Positions 41,550-53,545 of a stretch of DNA of 64,000 bases are shown here, piece after piece (within the stretch, counting starts at the first letter, position 1; every line of letters starts with the position of its first letter). The translations under genes and the position numbers were made by a program. The notes under the pieces are model-generated. The model ran no database searches and was not told the DNA's origin. It saw only the letters and a list, made by a program, of their open reading frames with translations. The DNA is from Prorocentrum cordatum (Eukaryota; Sar; Dinophyceae; Prorocentrales; Prorocentraceae): the NCBI GenBank assembly GCA_963575745.1, contig CAUYUJ010017815.1:736765-800764 (forward strand), read 5' to 3'.

Positions 41550-42240
41550 TTCGTTTGCGCAATGTTGTCCACGTAGTGTTTTTCTTTCCGCAGCGCTTTC
41601 GTTGCGCAATATTTGTCACGCAATGTTTTCGCGCGCGTTTTTTTTTTTCTGTTGTTCCACAGTGTTTTTTTGGACGTAGTGTTTTAAACGTAGTGTTCGT
41701 CACGCGGTGTTTTTGCACGCGGCTATACACACACGCAATGTTTTTGAACGCGGTGTTGTTTTACGCCGTGTGATCCTTCTGTTTAAGTAGTGCTTGTTTC
41801 GCAATAATTTAGACGCAATTTATCTTCACGTCATGTGTTTTCATGCAAAGTGTTTCACGCTGCGTTGTTTTACGCCGTGTGTTTGTACGCAGTGTTTTTG
41901 TTAAACGCAATGTGCTATTTTACGCAATGTTTTTTTACACCGTGTTCCCGCTGTGTTTTGCACGCATGGAGTTTTACGTTGTGTTTGTTTTACGTATTGT
42001 GCTTACGTGAAACAACCATCTTTTTTTGTAGCGCGATGTTTTTTACGCGGCGTATGTGTAAGCCGTGATTTGGTTACGTAGTGTATTCATGTCATGGTTT
42101 GACGCAATCTCAAGAATCATACACGCAGAGTTTTGTACGCCATGCTGTTTTGCGCCAAATGTTGTTTACGCAATGTGTCACCGTGTGCGTTGTTGTTTTT
42201 TTTGGGGGAGGAGGGGGCGCAGTCGGTTTTACGTAAAGAG
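41550..42240 (+). repeat. degenerate ACGCAGTGTTTT array, sense arm
   Basis: Units of 15-25 bases built on TTTACGCAGTGTTTTT and ACGCAATGTTTT. ORFs rich in Phe, Cys and Val are artefacts. Confidence 0.85.
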
Positions 42241-42299
42241 CACCGCGGATACAAATACTGCGTGGAAAGCTCTGGGTAAACAAACCCCGCGGGAAAAAA

Positions 42300-44050
42300 A
42301 GCGCTCAGAAAACAAGACGCCGAAAACAATATGCAAGACAAAATATACAAGAACACGCGACGTTCCTACACTTCGTAACAAGCGCTGAATCAAACACTAC
42401 GGAAAAAAACACTGCGTACAAAACACTGCGAAAACAAGCACTACGTAAGCAACAACTCGCAAAGGAAGCACGACGAAGAAAACGATATGCGAGGCCAACT
42501 AAACAAGACACGTTTCAAAAGAACAGACGACGTACACCACACTCCGTAAACAAAAGCACTGCGTTTTAACATAAAAACACGGGGTATCAAAACAGCACGG
42601 CGCAACAAAACACTGTGTAAACAGAGTCGGCGGGGAAACACCGCGCAGCAAGCAATACGCAGAAGACACGATCCAAGAAACAATACACAAGAACACGCGA
42701 TGATACTACACTCTGCAAGACAAAAACATCGAACAAAACACTGCGTACAAACAGCACGGCGCACAACAACTGCGCAAGCACACTACGTACACAAAACACA
42801 CAGCGTGACACACCGCCATGCAAACGACAACTCGCAAGGAAACGCAACGAAGAACACAACATGCGGGAACAAAAAACAAGGCACGCTTCACAAGAACATG
42901 CGACGCACACCACTACGTACAAAAACACTGCGAACACACTATGTAAACAAAGCATAACCAAACACTGGGTAAAACGACGCACCGCGTAAACAAACCCCAA
43001 GGACACACTGCGAAGAACAAACAAGACGCGGGAACCACCACACACTAACACACGACATACACCACACTCCGTCACTGCGTACAACACTACGTAACATACC
43101 ATACCCCGAAATAAAAAACAGGAAAACTGCGTACAAACAAACACGGCGAACACTCCCCAGGAAACACGACACAGGAAACGATGCAGGGAACGCCACGCAA
43201 GAAACAATAAGAACATGCAAGACACAATACGGCAAAGACCGCAAGAAACAATACGGCAAGAACCGCAAGACACAATTCGGCAGAAAACGCAGGAAACAAT
43301 ACCGCAGGAAACGCAAGAAACAATACGGCAGGAACCAACGCAGGAAACACCACGCAGGAAACACCACGCAGGAAGCACCACGCAGGGAACACCACGCAGG
43401 TAACACCACACAAGAAACACCACGCAAGAAACACCACGCAGGAGACACCACGCAGGAAACACCACGCAAGAAACACCACGCAGGAAACACCACGCAAGAA
43501 ACATCACGCAAGAAACACCACGCAAGCCACCACGCAGGAAACAATACGGCAGGAACCCGCGCAGGAAACACAACGCAGGACACACAACGCAAGCCACTAC
43601 GCGGGAACACTTGTTTGATCGCGACCGTAGCGACAAATCGCTCGGCGTCAAGTCGAAACGCAGCTAACGAGCAGGGAACACGCGCCGCGTAAAAAAACAC
43701 AAAGACACTACGTACAACACACTACGTAAAAAAAACGGAGTAACAAAAGTAAAAAACACGACGTGGACTGATGATGTTGTTGATGGTGATGGTGATGTTG
43801 ATGATGGTGGTGATGATGGTGATGCTGATGTTGATGTAGATCTTGATGATGCTGCTGCTGCTGCTGGTGATGGTGATGAAGAGAAAGAAACGGGAGAGGG
43901 AAGAACCGGGAAGAGGAGGAACAGGAACCCGGAGGAGGAGGAGAAGGAGGAGGAGGAAGCGGTAGAGGAGAAAGACACGTCGTAAATAAACACTGTGCAA
44001 AACAAACAAAAACGCGGCGTAAAAAAAAGCACTGCGTAAACAAACTGCGA
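42300..44050 (-). repeat. degenerate AACACTGCGTA array, antisense arm
   Basis: The same motif in reverse complement (AAAACACTGCGTACAAA, AACACTACGTAA). It includes a 14-bp sub-array at 43330-43545 and a GAT/GCT and GGA insert at 43765-43975. Confidence 0.85.
43330..43545 (+). repeat. 14-bp array, CGCAGGAAACACCA
   Basis: About 14 copies with G/A variants. Minus translations alternate Trp-Cys-Phe-Leu-Arg-Gly-Val. Confidence 0.93.
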
Positions 44051-44500
44051 AAAACAAAAACACCACGTCCATTCATTAGCTCACGATTAAGATTTCGATT
44101 TCACGATTGAAGGAACCCTTGACGATGAGGAGGAGGTGGAGGAGGAGGAGGAAAAGGAGAAGGAGGCAAGAAAGAGGGGGAGGACGAGAACGAGGACGAG
44201 GAGGAGGCTGATGAGGAGGGGGAGGTCACGCGCTTTCGTTCACTTACGAAGAGACAAGCTACATTGAATTGCTAATGATTGGTCAAGTCACCGCGAAGGC
44301 ATACATCAGCCAGTATTGTGCCCTCCCTCAGCCATTTGCCCACTCCTTCAATACTATTTTTGGCTCCATTATGATATTGCTACATAGACCGATCCATCAC
44401 CTGTCTAAGCATTACGGAGCACAAGCTACGCAGCACTGTCCAAGCAACAACAGGCCAAACAGTACATCCACCACGAGAGTACAGCGCAACAGTAGCCTCA

Positions 44501-45015
44501 TACCCTGAATGGGGGCCCCTCAGGGCATACCTGGGGGAGAGGCACACGTCACTGGCATCATGGAGCATCACGAAGCGGCAATACAACGACACCCAGCAAA
44601 CACAGGCGAACAGTGGACAACTACTGCCGCAAACCCTGCATGGGGGCCCCAAGGGGCATGCCTGGGGGAGAGGCTCAGCACAATCAGGTACAGCATCTGA
44701 CGCCTCAAGGCGTTACTTCTGCTATGCGACTTTCCTTGAGACAGGTACCCCAGTTTTGATACTTATGTTCGCTGTTCAGACATATTTCAAGCGCGGATAA
44801 CACATTCACAGGTCCTTTCTCTACATACGCTGGGCATTGACATTGATAGGACCGCCAGGACATGTGTTCACGAGCCTGACAGCGGGAGTATTAAATATAA
44901 TCACATGGCCGACGCGGATACTACTCACTATCATGCCACCCATACGATACAATAACAAAAGCATGAAGCCTCATACCCTCCATGGGGGCCCCTGGGGGCA
45001 TACTTGGGGGAGAGG
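44501..45015 (+). repeat. GGGGGCCCC / GGGGGAGAGG motif, three copies
   Basis: 44501-44542, 44633-44673 and 44973-45015 share ACCCT..ATGGGGGCCCC, then GGGGCAT.C.TGGGGGAGAGG. The first two lie within a diverged tandem unit of about 132 bases. Confidence 0.75.
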
Positions 45016-47701
45016 TGCCGAAACAAGGCCATGGCAAGGTCCCGATGACATCTGTGGCATCTACCGGTTGACAAATTGTCAGTACAAGTTCACATACAGC
45101 GTCTCCGTTACCATTAGGCTCAAACCTATTGCTGACACGATTGCCCTCACACGAATCCCCAGCATGGTGCTCCCGACGCCGCCCCCTTACAACCCGATCA
45201 GCAGCAACGCGTGCGCTGTTTTGGATGGTACATTGGCCAATGCACCACGGTTCGCCTACCTACCTTCACTGCCGATTCACGTGACATGGTCGCTCAAGAA
45301 GCACGACGGCATCACCAAGCAGCGCAAGTGCTTGTTCGAATCATTGTACCATCAGTCCACCGAGCAGTACATCGACGGAGGCAGTGAGACACTGCCACCA
45401 CCACTACGCACCCGCAATAGAAACAACAGACCAGACCTACTGTGTACGGCTACATGGTCTACATGCGGCCCACACTGTGCTCAATCACTACGCGCACACG
45501 TCGAACCAAACAAACAAGACCTCATCACCGAGGACGACATCGAGAAGCACTAAATCTACATCGCGCTACGACTTGGCCACGAATATCTGCCTGCACCGAC
45601 CAGCAAAAGATGGGCCAAGGCCGAAAGAGAGACGCATATTACGATTGCTTACTTACCACACATCAGCAAGACCTACTTCAACTTACTCTACGAACGAATC
45701 ACATCCGCCCTCACTGGCTGGAAATACCTATGCTCGCACCACGACGTTGAGCTTCGCTGGTCACAACGGCCGATGGTAATACCTAACTACGAGAAAGCCG
45801 ACTACAGACCCGACAATGAGCCGTTCATCGATGACGGGGAACCACCGAGGTACTTACGTAAAGCGCAACTCACACACAGCGCATGGGAGAAACTCAGCGA
45901 CGACACCGACTGCAACAGGTTACGACTAAAATACGCTTACTTCAACGAGGACGGCGCCGAAACGAGCCTCAAGGAGACGCGATGCAATGTATTGCACTAG
46001 CAAAGCACCAGAAGGTACGAGTTCCAGAAGGACGAGGGCTACGCCATCCACGCGAAGATCAAGCACGACGAGACGATTTACGAATGACGTACCTTCATCT
46101 GTTCCATGACAGACTCTCACTGCAAAGTCGCCTCGGGTTCGGAGTTACTCTCGCTCGCCAACTACCTAGCAGACGCACTCCACACGTCAGGCGCATCGAC
46201 CCTCCACCCACCATGGGCAACATCCATGCTGGAAAAGAACCGACGACACATCGCCCCACCAGTCACCTACGATCAGCCCAAATACGTGGAAGTCGAAGAC
46301 GCCACAGACTTTGAATGCGAACTACTCAGGCAATGGGAAGGTCCTGCACGCTTCCAACCCAACTGCCATGCTGGCCCTACGCCTCCAACGCACCATGAGT
46401 TTAAACCGCCAACTAGAGACAACCCTAAGTGGCCACGTGCCATTGGCAGCCTCGGACCTACGCCCATCACGGAGATTCACCAAAGCAAGAGCGTCATTTA
46501 CGACGACTGCAACCCAACTTAGACAAAAGGCCGAGCCCTCCGACGTCTTACCACGCCCTCTCGGGCCACAATCCACATGCAAGCCGCCAAAACACATGCA
46601 GACATCGGGAGGATTCCGATCCCGCGCCGACTTATCTCTGGCAGAAGGGCACCACGCACCTGTACGACAACATCTAGCAGAGCGATACGACATCGAGAAG
46701 ATACTACGACCACCTGGGGGAGCTGCGCTACACGTGCAACGAACAAAGAATAGCTACCACCAGAGCAGACTACCCCAAACATTACCTTCCAGAAAAACAA
46801 GTCGAAGCACGACAAAAAAAAACGCGAAGACAGCCGCGAATCCATCCCACCAGAGCACCCGCAGATACAGATGCCACCGACACAGACCAACCTCGACGCA
46901 CCAAAAGAGCACCGGCAAGAATATCCCGACGCATGCTACGATATCTCAGCATCAGAAGATAACAACAGCGACAGAGACGACCCAGTGGCGAAGATGAGCA
47001 GAGCATCCGGCTTCCACGAGGCTTGCCTGTCGCCGATCAAACCAAACAGATACCACGACATGCACCTACCCAGTGGATGGACTGCTTGCTGTCACTACGC
47101 CGACGATGCAGGCGAAGAAGTCCAAGGAGAAGACCATTGGCACCATGCAGTATACTCCACGAAGGAACCAACACATACAGTCAGATTGCCTAGCGGCGAC
47201 CTACTACTGCCTGGCTGGCACAGATGCCCCAACAAGTACAGCAACGAGATTTTCGCTCACCGAGACGGCAAACAGTACCTACCACACCTACCATTACGAC
47301 CCGACTCCCAGGCCACGCCACTCTCGACTTACACACTACCTGCTACGACCTGCACACAACTGATCCAACTAAAAAACGCCGTCAAAGCAGACGCATACCA
47401 ACCACTGCATGAGCCGCCCAAACACCCAAACCTCTCACGATACGTCCATGACCGGCAAGCCCTCGCTGCACAAAACCGTGACAGCCGAACGCTAAGAGTA
47501 CAAGTCGTCCAGACCCACGACCACCTCGTCACGCTAATCGCGGGTGGACATGCACCGCTCGACAATATCATGATCGCCGCCATACAAGAAGTCGCACTGG
47601 CTCAACTCTGTTCACGACGAACACGACATCACGAAATACAACTGGGCAGTATGCTTACGCGACACAGCACGCCCACTACAACACATATACAATCCATCTG
47701 A
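44837..47701 (+). pseudogene. decayed coding block, mostly one frame, unknown
   Basis: Most of this 2.9 kb reads as protein in one plus frame (codons starting at 44837), interrupted by TAA 45551, TAG 45998, TGA 46085 and TAG 46520, with a poorly coding stretch at 46520-46760. Protein-like segments are ITEDDIEKH then IYIALRLGHEYLP and RETHITIAYLPHISK (45640-45680), AWEKLSDDTDCNRLRLKYAYF (45885-45945), ELLSLANYLADALHTSG (46140-46190), and HLPSGWTACCHYADDAGEEV then LPSGDLLLPGWHRCPNKYS (47060-47245). HITIAYLP resembles the first HxT/S motif of 2H phosphoesterases, but the second motif is not seen. GC is lower and A/C bias higher than in the neighbours, suggesting a different origin. A retroelement gag/pol relic is possible. 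Confidence 0.4.
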
Positions 47702-48050
47702 CCTAAGGCCACAATCCACCAGCAATCCCGAGGACAGCGACAGCTCCAACGACAAAGTCAGTATTACCAGTACAACACAAAAGACCCAACAAACACCGAC
47801 CAAACCACCACCACCATCAGCGAAGCCCATCGTGCTCAAGCCGCTTGCACCAACGCTACCACCATCGTGGACAGCTAATATCACTCCGACCAGCCCAACA
47901 CATACAACTGTCAACGCACACAACCAAGCAACGGAGCAACAGACTACGCAGCAGCCCACGTAACCTAATGTACTAGCACAACCATCAGCCGCAACGCAGG
48001 ACAACTCAATCCACGCGCGACCAAGACAAAGCACGATCCCAAGGAAGCCC

Positions 48051-48710
48051 ATGCCAAAGATACGCATCAGCAAGACGACCACTACAATTACGACTGCACT
48101 TCACCAGAGACCCTATAAGCCACCTCCAGCTCACTTGGTCGAACTTGCCAATCAAGCTACACAACAGCCGCCGAACACGCCCAAAACCAACAATACAACA
48201 GCATCGACAAAGACACCCTCACCTACATTCACCGCAATGATCCAATTGTCACCACCGTATATTTACCTACCGGCGCACCCACCAACACCTGCACTTATGA
48301 TACCTATCATATACCCATCTGGCGAGGGCATTAGCACACAGCAATGGATACAAGCTACCCCTTGGCGGCAACTAGCACCGCAGACACTGGCGACGCGACG
48401 CACCTACTTCCCGACGCTCCCTGCTCAAGCGATCGCAACACACCGCGAAGCAGCGCGACGCGGAGAGCAACAGACACACAGCTTCAACCGGCGCATCATC
48501 TTCATCAATAAGGCTGGAGACCCCACGTGCCAGAACTACATCGACAGGTTACGCGCGCACCAAGCCCGCTACGAGGTCTACCTAAACAGCGGAAGCGAAC
48601 ACACACTTGGAGCACCACTCAGGGAGCCACCGCCCAAGCACATGGCAACGATACACAAGGCCGATCCCAAGCCCAAACAGACAATCGCCACGACGAGTCA
48701 GCCTACCTAG
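48051..48710 (+). pseudogene. Pro/Thr-rich open frame, continuation of the block
   Basis: An open frame of 219 codons, in a different frame from 44837-47701 but with the same A/C-rich composition. The N-terminal half is Thr/Pro/Gln-rich. The C-terminal half looks folded: TPWRQLAPQTLATRRTYFP, AQAIATHREAARRGEQQ, FNRRIIFINKAGDPTCQNYIDRLRAHQARYEVYLNSG (about 48480-48590). No family is recognised. It may be part of the same decayed gene or element. Confidence 0.33.
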
Positions 48711-49286
48711 ACAAACGACCTACCTCTACCACTCGGTACATACGGCAGACTATCGCAACATCCTCAACCTGTTTCCATGCGGGTTACGTACCGCAGAAGG
48801 ACCCCCACATATAAGGCAGCACGACCATGCCAGCAGTCAGACAGTCTGCATAGACCCCTGACTCGTAATACACTCCTCCTCATTCTCCCTCGCGGCTCTT
48901 TTTTGACACGTCAATGGTGTTTCTTAGCTTGTATGGTTGGGGGTAACCTATACAACCCGGGGTATCAGCCCTAGGATTGCATTTTTCTTTCGCGCATTTC
49001 ACTCTCTACACCTCTCGCCATTTGATTTACAGTCCCTACACCTCTTGCCTCTGACGGTCATCTTCTTTACTCTCTGCAGTCGGCCTAGATGGCACAAATT
49101 ATGTGGATGTGAGGGGATGATTATTCTTACTTTGGGGCTGGCTGGAGGATAATACTCTCACGTGCTACGCCCAGTCACAGTTGCCACCCGCTCCGAGCGG
49201 AGAGTGGCACGTACCTCGACAGTGGGGGCATCTTTCAGCAATGGCATAACTTCGTCTTCCTGCCACATGACTCCCCACCTCCCTCC
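48711..49286. other. stretch without a supported gene
   Basis: No gene or strong repeat seen. CTCTGCAGTCGGCCTAGATGG (49073) recurs as CTCCGCAGTCGGCATAAATG at 50220. Confidence 0.5.
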
Positions 49287-49506
49287 GCACGGCTATACGA
49301 CGCGATGGTGGCACCTTACCGTCCGCAGGTCATAGCCAATTGATACTTCGAGGAAGCCTGATACAGGTTATCCTCCACATACCAGGGCGCCAGGCGCATG
49401 CCCTACTGTGTAGCTATAGAGACACTTTGGTTGTTGCACTTCAAGCCGACCAGCCGCGAGGTACTACATTTAAGCAAGCCTCAGTAGTCAAAATGCGTTT
49501 GGCACC
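49287..49506 (+). repeat. ~220-bp direct repeat, copy 1
   Basis: Starts GCACGGCTATACGAC, contains CCTGATACAGG.TATC, CACATACCAGGG and AAGCAAGCCTCA.TAGTCAAAA, and ends at GGCACC. Offset to copy 2 is about 704 bases. Confidence 0.85.
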
Positions 49507-49990
49507 AGGCCAGCCTCCGCACACTGGCCAGCCAACGATACATATCGTACAGCAAAAGACTCATGCATCGCATATCAGACCGCCCTGTGGCCAGGACTAG
49601 ATAGAACACAACCTCACCTTACATGTCAAAAGACTCTGCGTGAGCAATCTACCCACGCACGAGCGCTAGCGGCACAATTCTTGTATGGGGGTGCAGCTGA
49701 GACAAGACAGACAGGACACGGTTTTATACTGATAGGCCAATCTAAAAAAGGTCAGCCTGCGACACCTATCATAAGACCGCTTGCTGGAAAATACGGGTTC
49801 GTGCTAAACCCGAGAATAACTATACGAAAAGCAGCGAAGGGTCCCTGTACCGAGGTGATTCGGTGTAAACCCAAAAAAACCTGGGCTGCAACCTTAGAAC
49901 TGCCACACTTTACTGCGCGTTGCTGTGGCAGCTCACACGACCCACTTGTTTCTTTTCTTCCGCATGCCCCTTGCTCCCTCACTTCCATCT

Positions 49991-50209
49991 GCACGGCTAT
50001 ACGACACGATGGTGGCACACTAACGTCTGAAGGTCACAGCCACTAGATACTTTGAGGACGCCTGATACAGGCTATCAGCCACATACCAGGGTGCCAAGTG
50101 TGCGCCCTACTAGGTCGCTACAGCGACACCTTTATTTCGCAGTTCAGATTGACCAGTCGCACGATATGATATCCAAGCAAGCCTCACTAGTCAAAAGGCT
50201 TGTCGCACC
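49991..50209 (+). repeat. ~220-bp direct repeat, copy 2
   Basis: About 80 percent identical to 49287-49506 by eye, same orientation. Confidence 0.85.
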
Positions 50210-50760
50210 TCCTTTTCATTCTCCGCAGTCGGCATAAATGACCCCTTATACTGTGGGTGGGAGGGGGGCGGATATGGTGGGTTGGGCGGACATGCTTAAG
50301 CACGCCACTTCAGTTACTTGCTGCTCGGCGTAGCTCTTTGCATTTTTTGCGGTTCTTTACCACCCGAGGAGGCACTACTTTTGGATAAAACGGGGAGGGG
50401 CATGCGTAAGTACAAGGGGTGCTTGGTGACTAAGGTCAGCGCCTACCTCGAAGACCTGGCGGGAACCTGCTCTTCACACTACTCTTATCTTCGCCTCTTT
50501 GTATTTCATTTTCCGCGGCGCCCGCCAGGTACCTCTTTGACCCGAGTCGCACCTCATTGGTGTTCCATGCTGCACTTCATGAACGCAACAGGCTCGCTCC
50601 TAATGTGGGCACCCGCATAGGGGGTCAAACCCGCCTCGTCGTCGGCGCACCGAGTCGGGTGTTGGGGCGCCGTCGGCGCGCTGTTGTTTTCCGCGGCGGG
50701 AATCGATTTTGGGCCGTCGTCGGGGGGTGGGGGGCAGCACTTTTTGAAAAATACACAGTA
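50210..50760. other. stretch without a supported gene
   Basis: No convincing ORF or repeat apart from a GT/GGGT-rich segment at 50700-50735. Confidence 0.5.
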
Positions 50761-50789
50761 GGGATGTGCAGGAGTTGGAGTATGAGGGA

Positions 50790-51060
50790 AGGAGGTCCAG
50801 GGAGGAGGGGAAGGAGTGGAAGGAGCAGGGAGGGGGATGAGGAGGACGAGGGGGAGGAGGAGGGATAGGAGCAGGAGGAATAGGAGTAGGACTAGGAGGA
50901 GGAGGACGAGGAGGAGGAGGAGGAACAGGAGGAGGATGAGGGGGGGGAGGAGTAAAGTAGGAGGGAGAGAGGGAGGAGGGAGGGAGGGAGGGAGGGAGGG
51001 AGAGGAGAGGAGGAAGAGGAGGAACTGGATGGGAGATGAGGAGATGGAGGTGGATAAGGA
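50790..51060. repeat. GGA-rich array
   Basis: Degenerate GGA/GGAG tract. Confidence 0.9.
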
Positions 51061-51203
51061 GGGAGAGTTCGAAAGGGAGCCTTTTACAATGCTAGGGCAC
51101 ACGCCGTATGGGTATCAGTGCGTGCCGCGTGGACGCGGCGAGAGAAAGTAAGCAGCGTCAGTGCCAGGAAGAGAACAACTGCAGAAACAAATACTTTCGG
51201 AGG

Positions 51204-51307
51204 TCCGCGCGGACTTCTTGGATCGGCGCTGGCCCCCGTGGCGGCACCTCCGGCGCCGCCCGTGTCGCGCTTGGGGGACCAGCGCAGATCCGAGAAATCC
51301 GCGCGGA
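51204..51307. repeat. 34-bp inverted repeat hairpin
   Basis: 51204-51237 pairs with 51273-51307 with four mismatches and one bulge (outer ends TCCGCGCGGA), around a spacer of about 35 bases. Confidence 0.82.
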
Positions 51308-51671
51308 GCCCCATCAGTTCATGCTTATGCCGTTTCCAATTCTTCTTCGGGCTGAAGCAGAGCTGGCCAAGAACGCTGTGGTCCCCTTCGGGCCAGCGGG
51401 AAACTGTCCGGCCGCTTGGAGGCCGAAACGCTCATGCTGCCGCGCGCGCCTGCACGAGGTCTGCATCTGGCAGGAGAGAGATAACCTCCCCCTATCCTTC
51501 TCTCGAAGACAGGCGGCAGCGGCTGCCCGGAGCCAAGACACGTGAAACAACAAGCAGCCGCCGCGAATCGCCCAATGCCCTCGCCTGTGGGCCGGGCCAG
51601 TAAGGACCCTGGTCGCGGTCTCGGGGGCGGGGGCCATCCGCAGACGACGGCGGGCCTCCTGCCCCCCGCTG

Positions 51672-51905
51672 TGTCCAACTCCTCCTCATCCTCCTCCTCC
51701 TCCTCCTCCTCCTCCTCCTCCTCCTCGTTCTTCTTCTCCTCCTCCTCCTCCTCCTCCTCCTCCTCCTCCTCCTCCTCGTTCTTCCTCCTCTCCTCATTCT
51801 TCTTCCTCCTCCTCCTCCTCCTCCTCCTCCTCCTCCTCCTCCTCGTTCTTCCTCCTCCTCCTCATTCTTCCTCCTCCTCCTCCTCCTCCTCCTCTTCCGC
51901 CCTCC
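51672..51905. repeat. TCC array
   Basis: Near-pure TCC on plus with TTC interruptions, opposite to most purine-rich arrays of the window. Confidence 0.95.
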
Positions 51906-53200
51906 GACCTCCCCTCCGCCCCCTCCCCCTCCTCCGCCCGTGGAGCTCACCAGGGGCGGTGCGCCAACGGGTTGCAGCCAGCCGTGCACGGGCCAGGGAG
52001 CGTCGCAGGCTGCCAGGAGGGTGGCCCCACGGACGTTGCAGCCCGATTTCGGTATCGGGCTGTTCGACAATGTGCGTGATTAGTCGGTACCGTTGGGTGG
52101 GCAGGCATGGAGGTTCAGGAGCGGTGGCGGCCAGAGTAGCAGCAGGCTGTTTCCTCAGATGGAGCTTGTGCCAGCCCGACTCACACATGTCAGACTATAC
52201 TCGCCAGCATTTCTCACCCCAGTTCTGTCTTGAGCCACTCGAAGGCCCGTTCATGTGAGGGGTACCTGTGAGGGGTCGATCCGTCTCTCTCCGACTCAGG
52301 TGCCAACCCCTCGAATGCCACAGGCATCCAAGCTGCACTGTGGCCGTTCTATGGTTCTTGCCCGCCGTTGACAGCGACGAAGATTTTGAGCTAAAACGGA
52401 GGCCCCGTTTTAACCCAAAACTTTGGATCGGTTTCGGCCAGGGGTACCTCGATATGGTCTTGCTGGATTTACCTTGGATTTTTGAAGGCGTCCTGAGGCC
52501 TGTCTTTCCAGTTTCTCCTCGGACGACGCTCGTTTGCCGAACAAGCTTGCAGTATGGGGAGGCAGGAGGTTGATGACCAGGGTGGGGCTGGGAGCGGCGC
52601 GGCAGAGTAGCAGCGAGCGCCCCGCCGCGCGGCCGCCGCCCGCCCGCTGCGTGTACCACCGGAACCCTCGGGGAGAGAGCGACGGCGGCCGTCAGACACG
52701 ATCCTAGCCTTCCGTGCACACTAGGGTCCAGTCGCCGAATTTTGCCGATCAGGTCGGAACGTGTCTCGTTATGTTCCCATCCTTGCCGCCCGCCACGTAC
52801 CCGTCCCTCCGCCCGGTAGGAGGAGGATGGAGGAGACCTGGGCCACCAGAGTCACGTCGACAGCATCCGAGCATGACCGCCTCTGCTCAGCTGCTCTCTT
52901 CCTGACCACGGTTGCGAGTCGGAGACTCGTTTTTCAGACTCTCGCCGTCAAGGACGGCCGCTGCGAGACTTGCGTCGCCACCTTTATGCAATGCCAGCCA
53001 GCTGCCTTCGAGGGGATCGGAGGATGGAGGTTCGTTCAGGATGGGTTCGGTGGGAGTTACTGCAATGAACTTGACTACTTGGTGCCAGTGCAAATGATAT
53101 TTATAAGCCCTCTGCTAGCTGCAGCGCCGCCTGTACGTGACAGCCAGCCGGCTCAACACGCGCGCAATCCAAACATCCCCCTTCCCCTCCCCCCTCTCAG
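51906..53200. other. stretch without a supported gene
   Basis: Several overlapping ORFs, for example 52195-52719 on minus and 52761-53120 on plus, without recognisable motifs. Confidence 0.45.
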
Positions 53201-53209
53201 ACTCCCCCC

Positions 53210-53500
53210 TCCTCAACCTCTTGCTCCTCCTCCTCCTCCTCCTCGTTTCTCTCCTCCTTCTCCTCTCCTCCCTCCCACCTCCTCCTCCTCCACCTCGACC
53301 ACCCCTTCATTCTTCTCCTCCTCCTCCTCCTCCTCCTCCTGCTCCTCCTCCTCCTTCTCCTCCTGCTGCTCCTCCTCCTCCTCCTCCTCCTCCTCCTCCC
53401 CACCTGCTCCTCTCGATCATCATCCTCCCCGCTTCCATCTTCCTTTTCCACTTCCTCCTCATCCTCTTCCTCCTCCTCCTCCTCCTCCTTCTCCTCCCCC
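53210..53500. repeat. TCC array
   Basis: Near-pure TCC with CTG, CCA and TTC interruptions. Confidence 0.95.
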
Positions 53501-53545
53501 CTTCCCCTCGTCCACCTGTTCGTTATTCTCCTCATCCACATCCCA

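Noticed and set aside
43087-43651. Cys/Trp/Phe-rich ORFs that look like a membrane or cysteine-rich repeat protein
   Set aside because: They are translations of the 14-bp CGCAGGAAACACCA array and its degenerate flanks.
48890-48910. TTTTTTGAC run as a poly(A)/T boundary of an element
   Set aside because: The run is short, with no SL, ORF or duplicated flank at a plausible distance.
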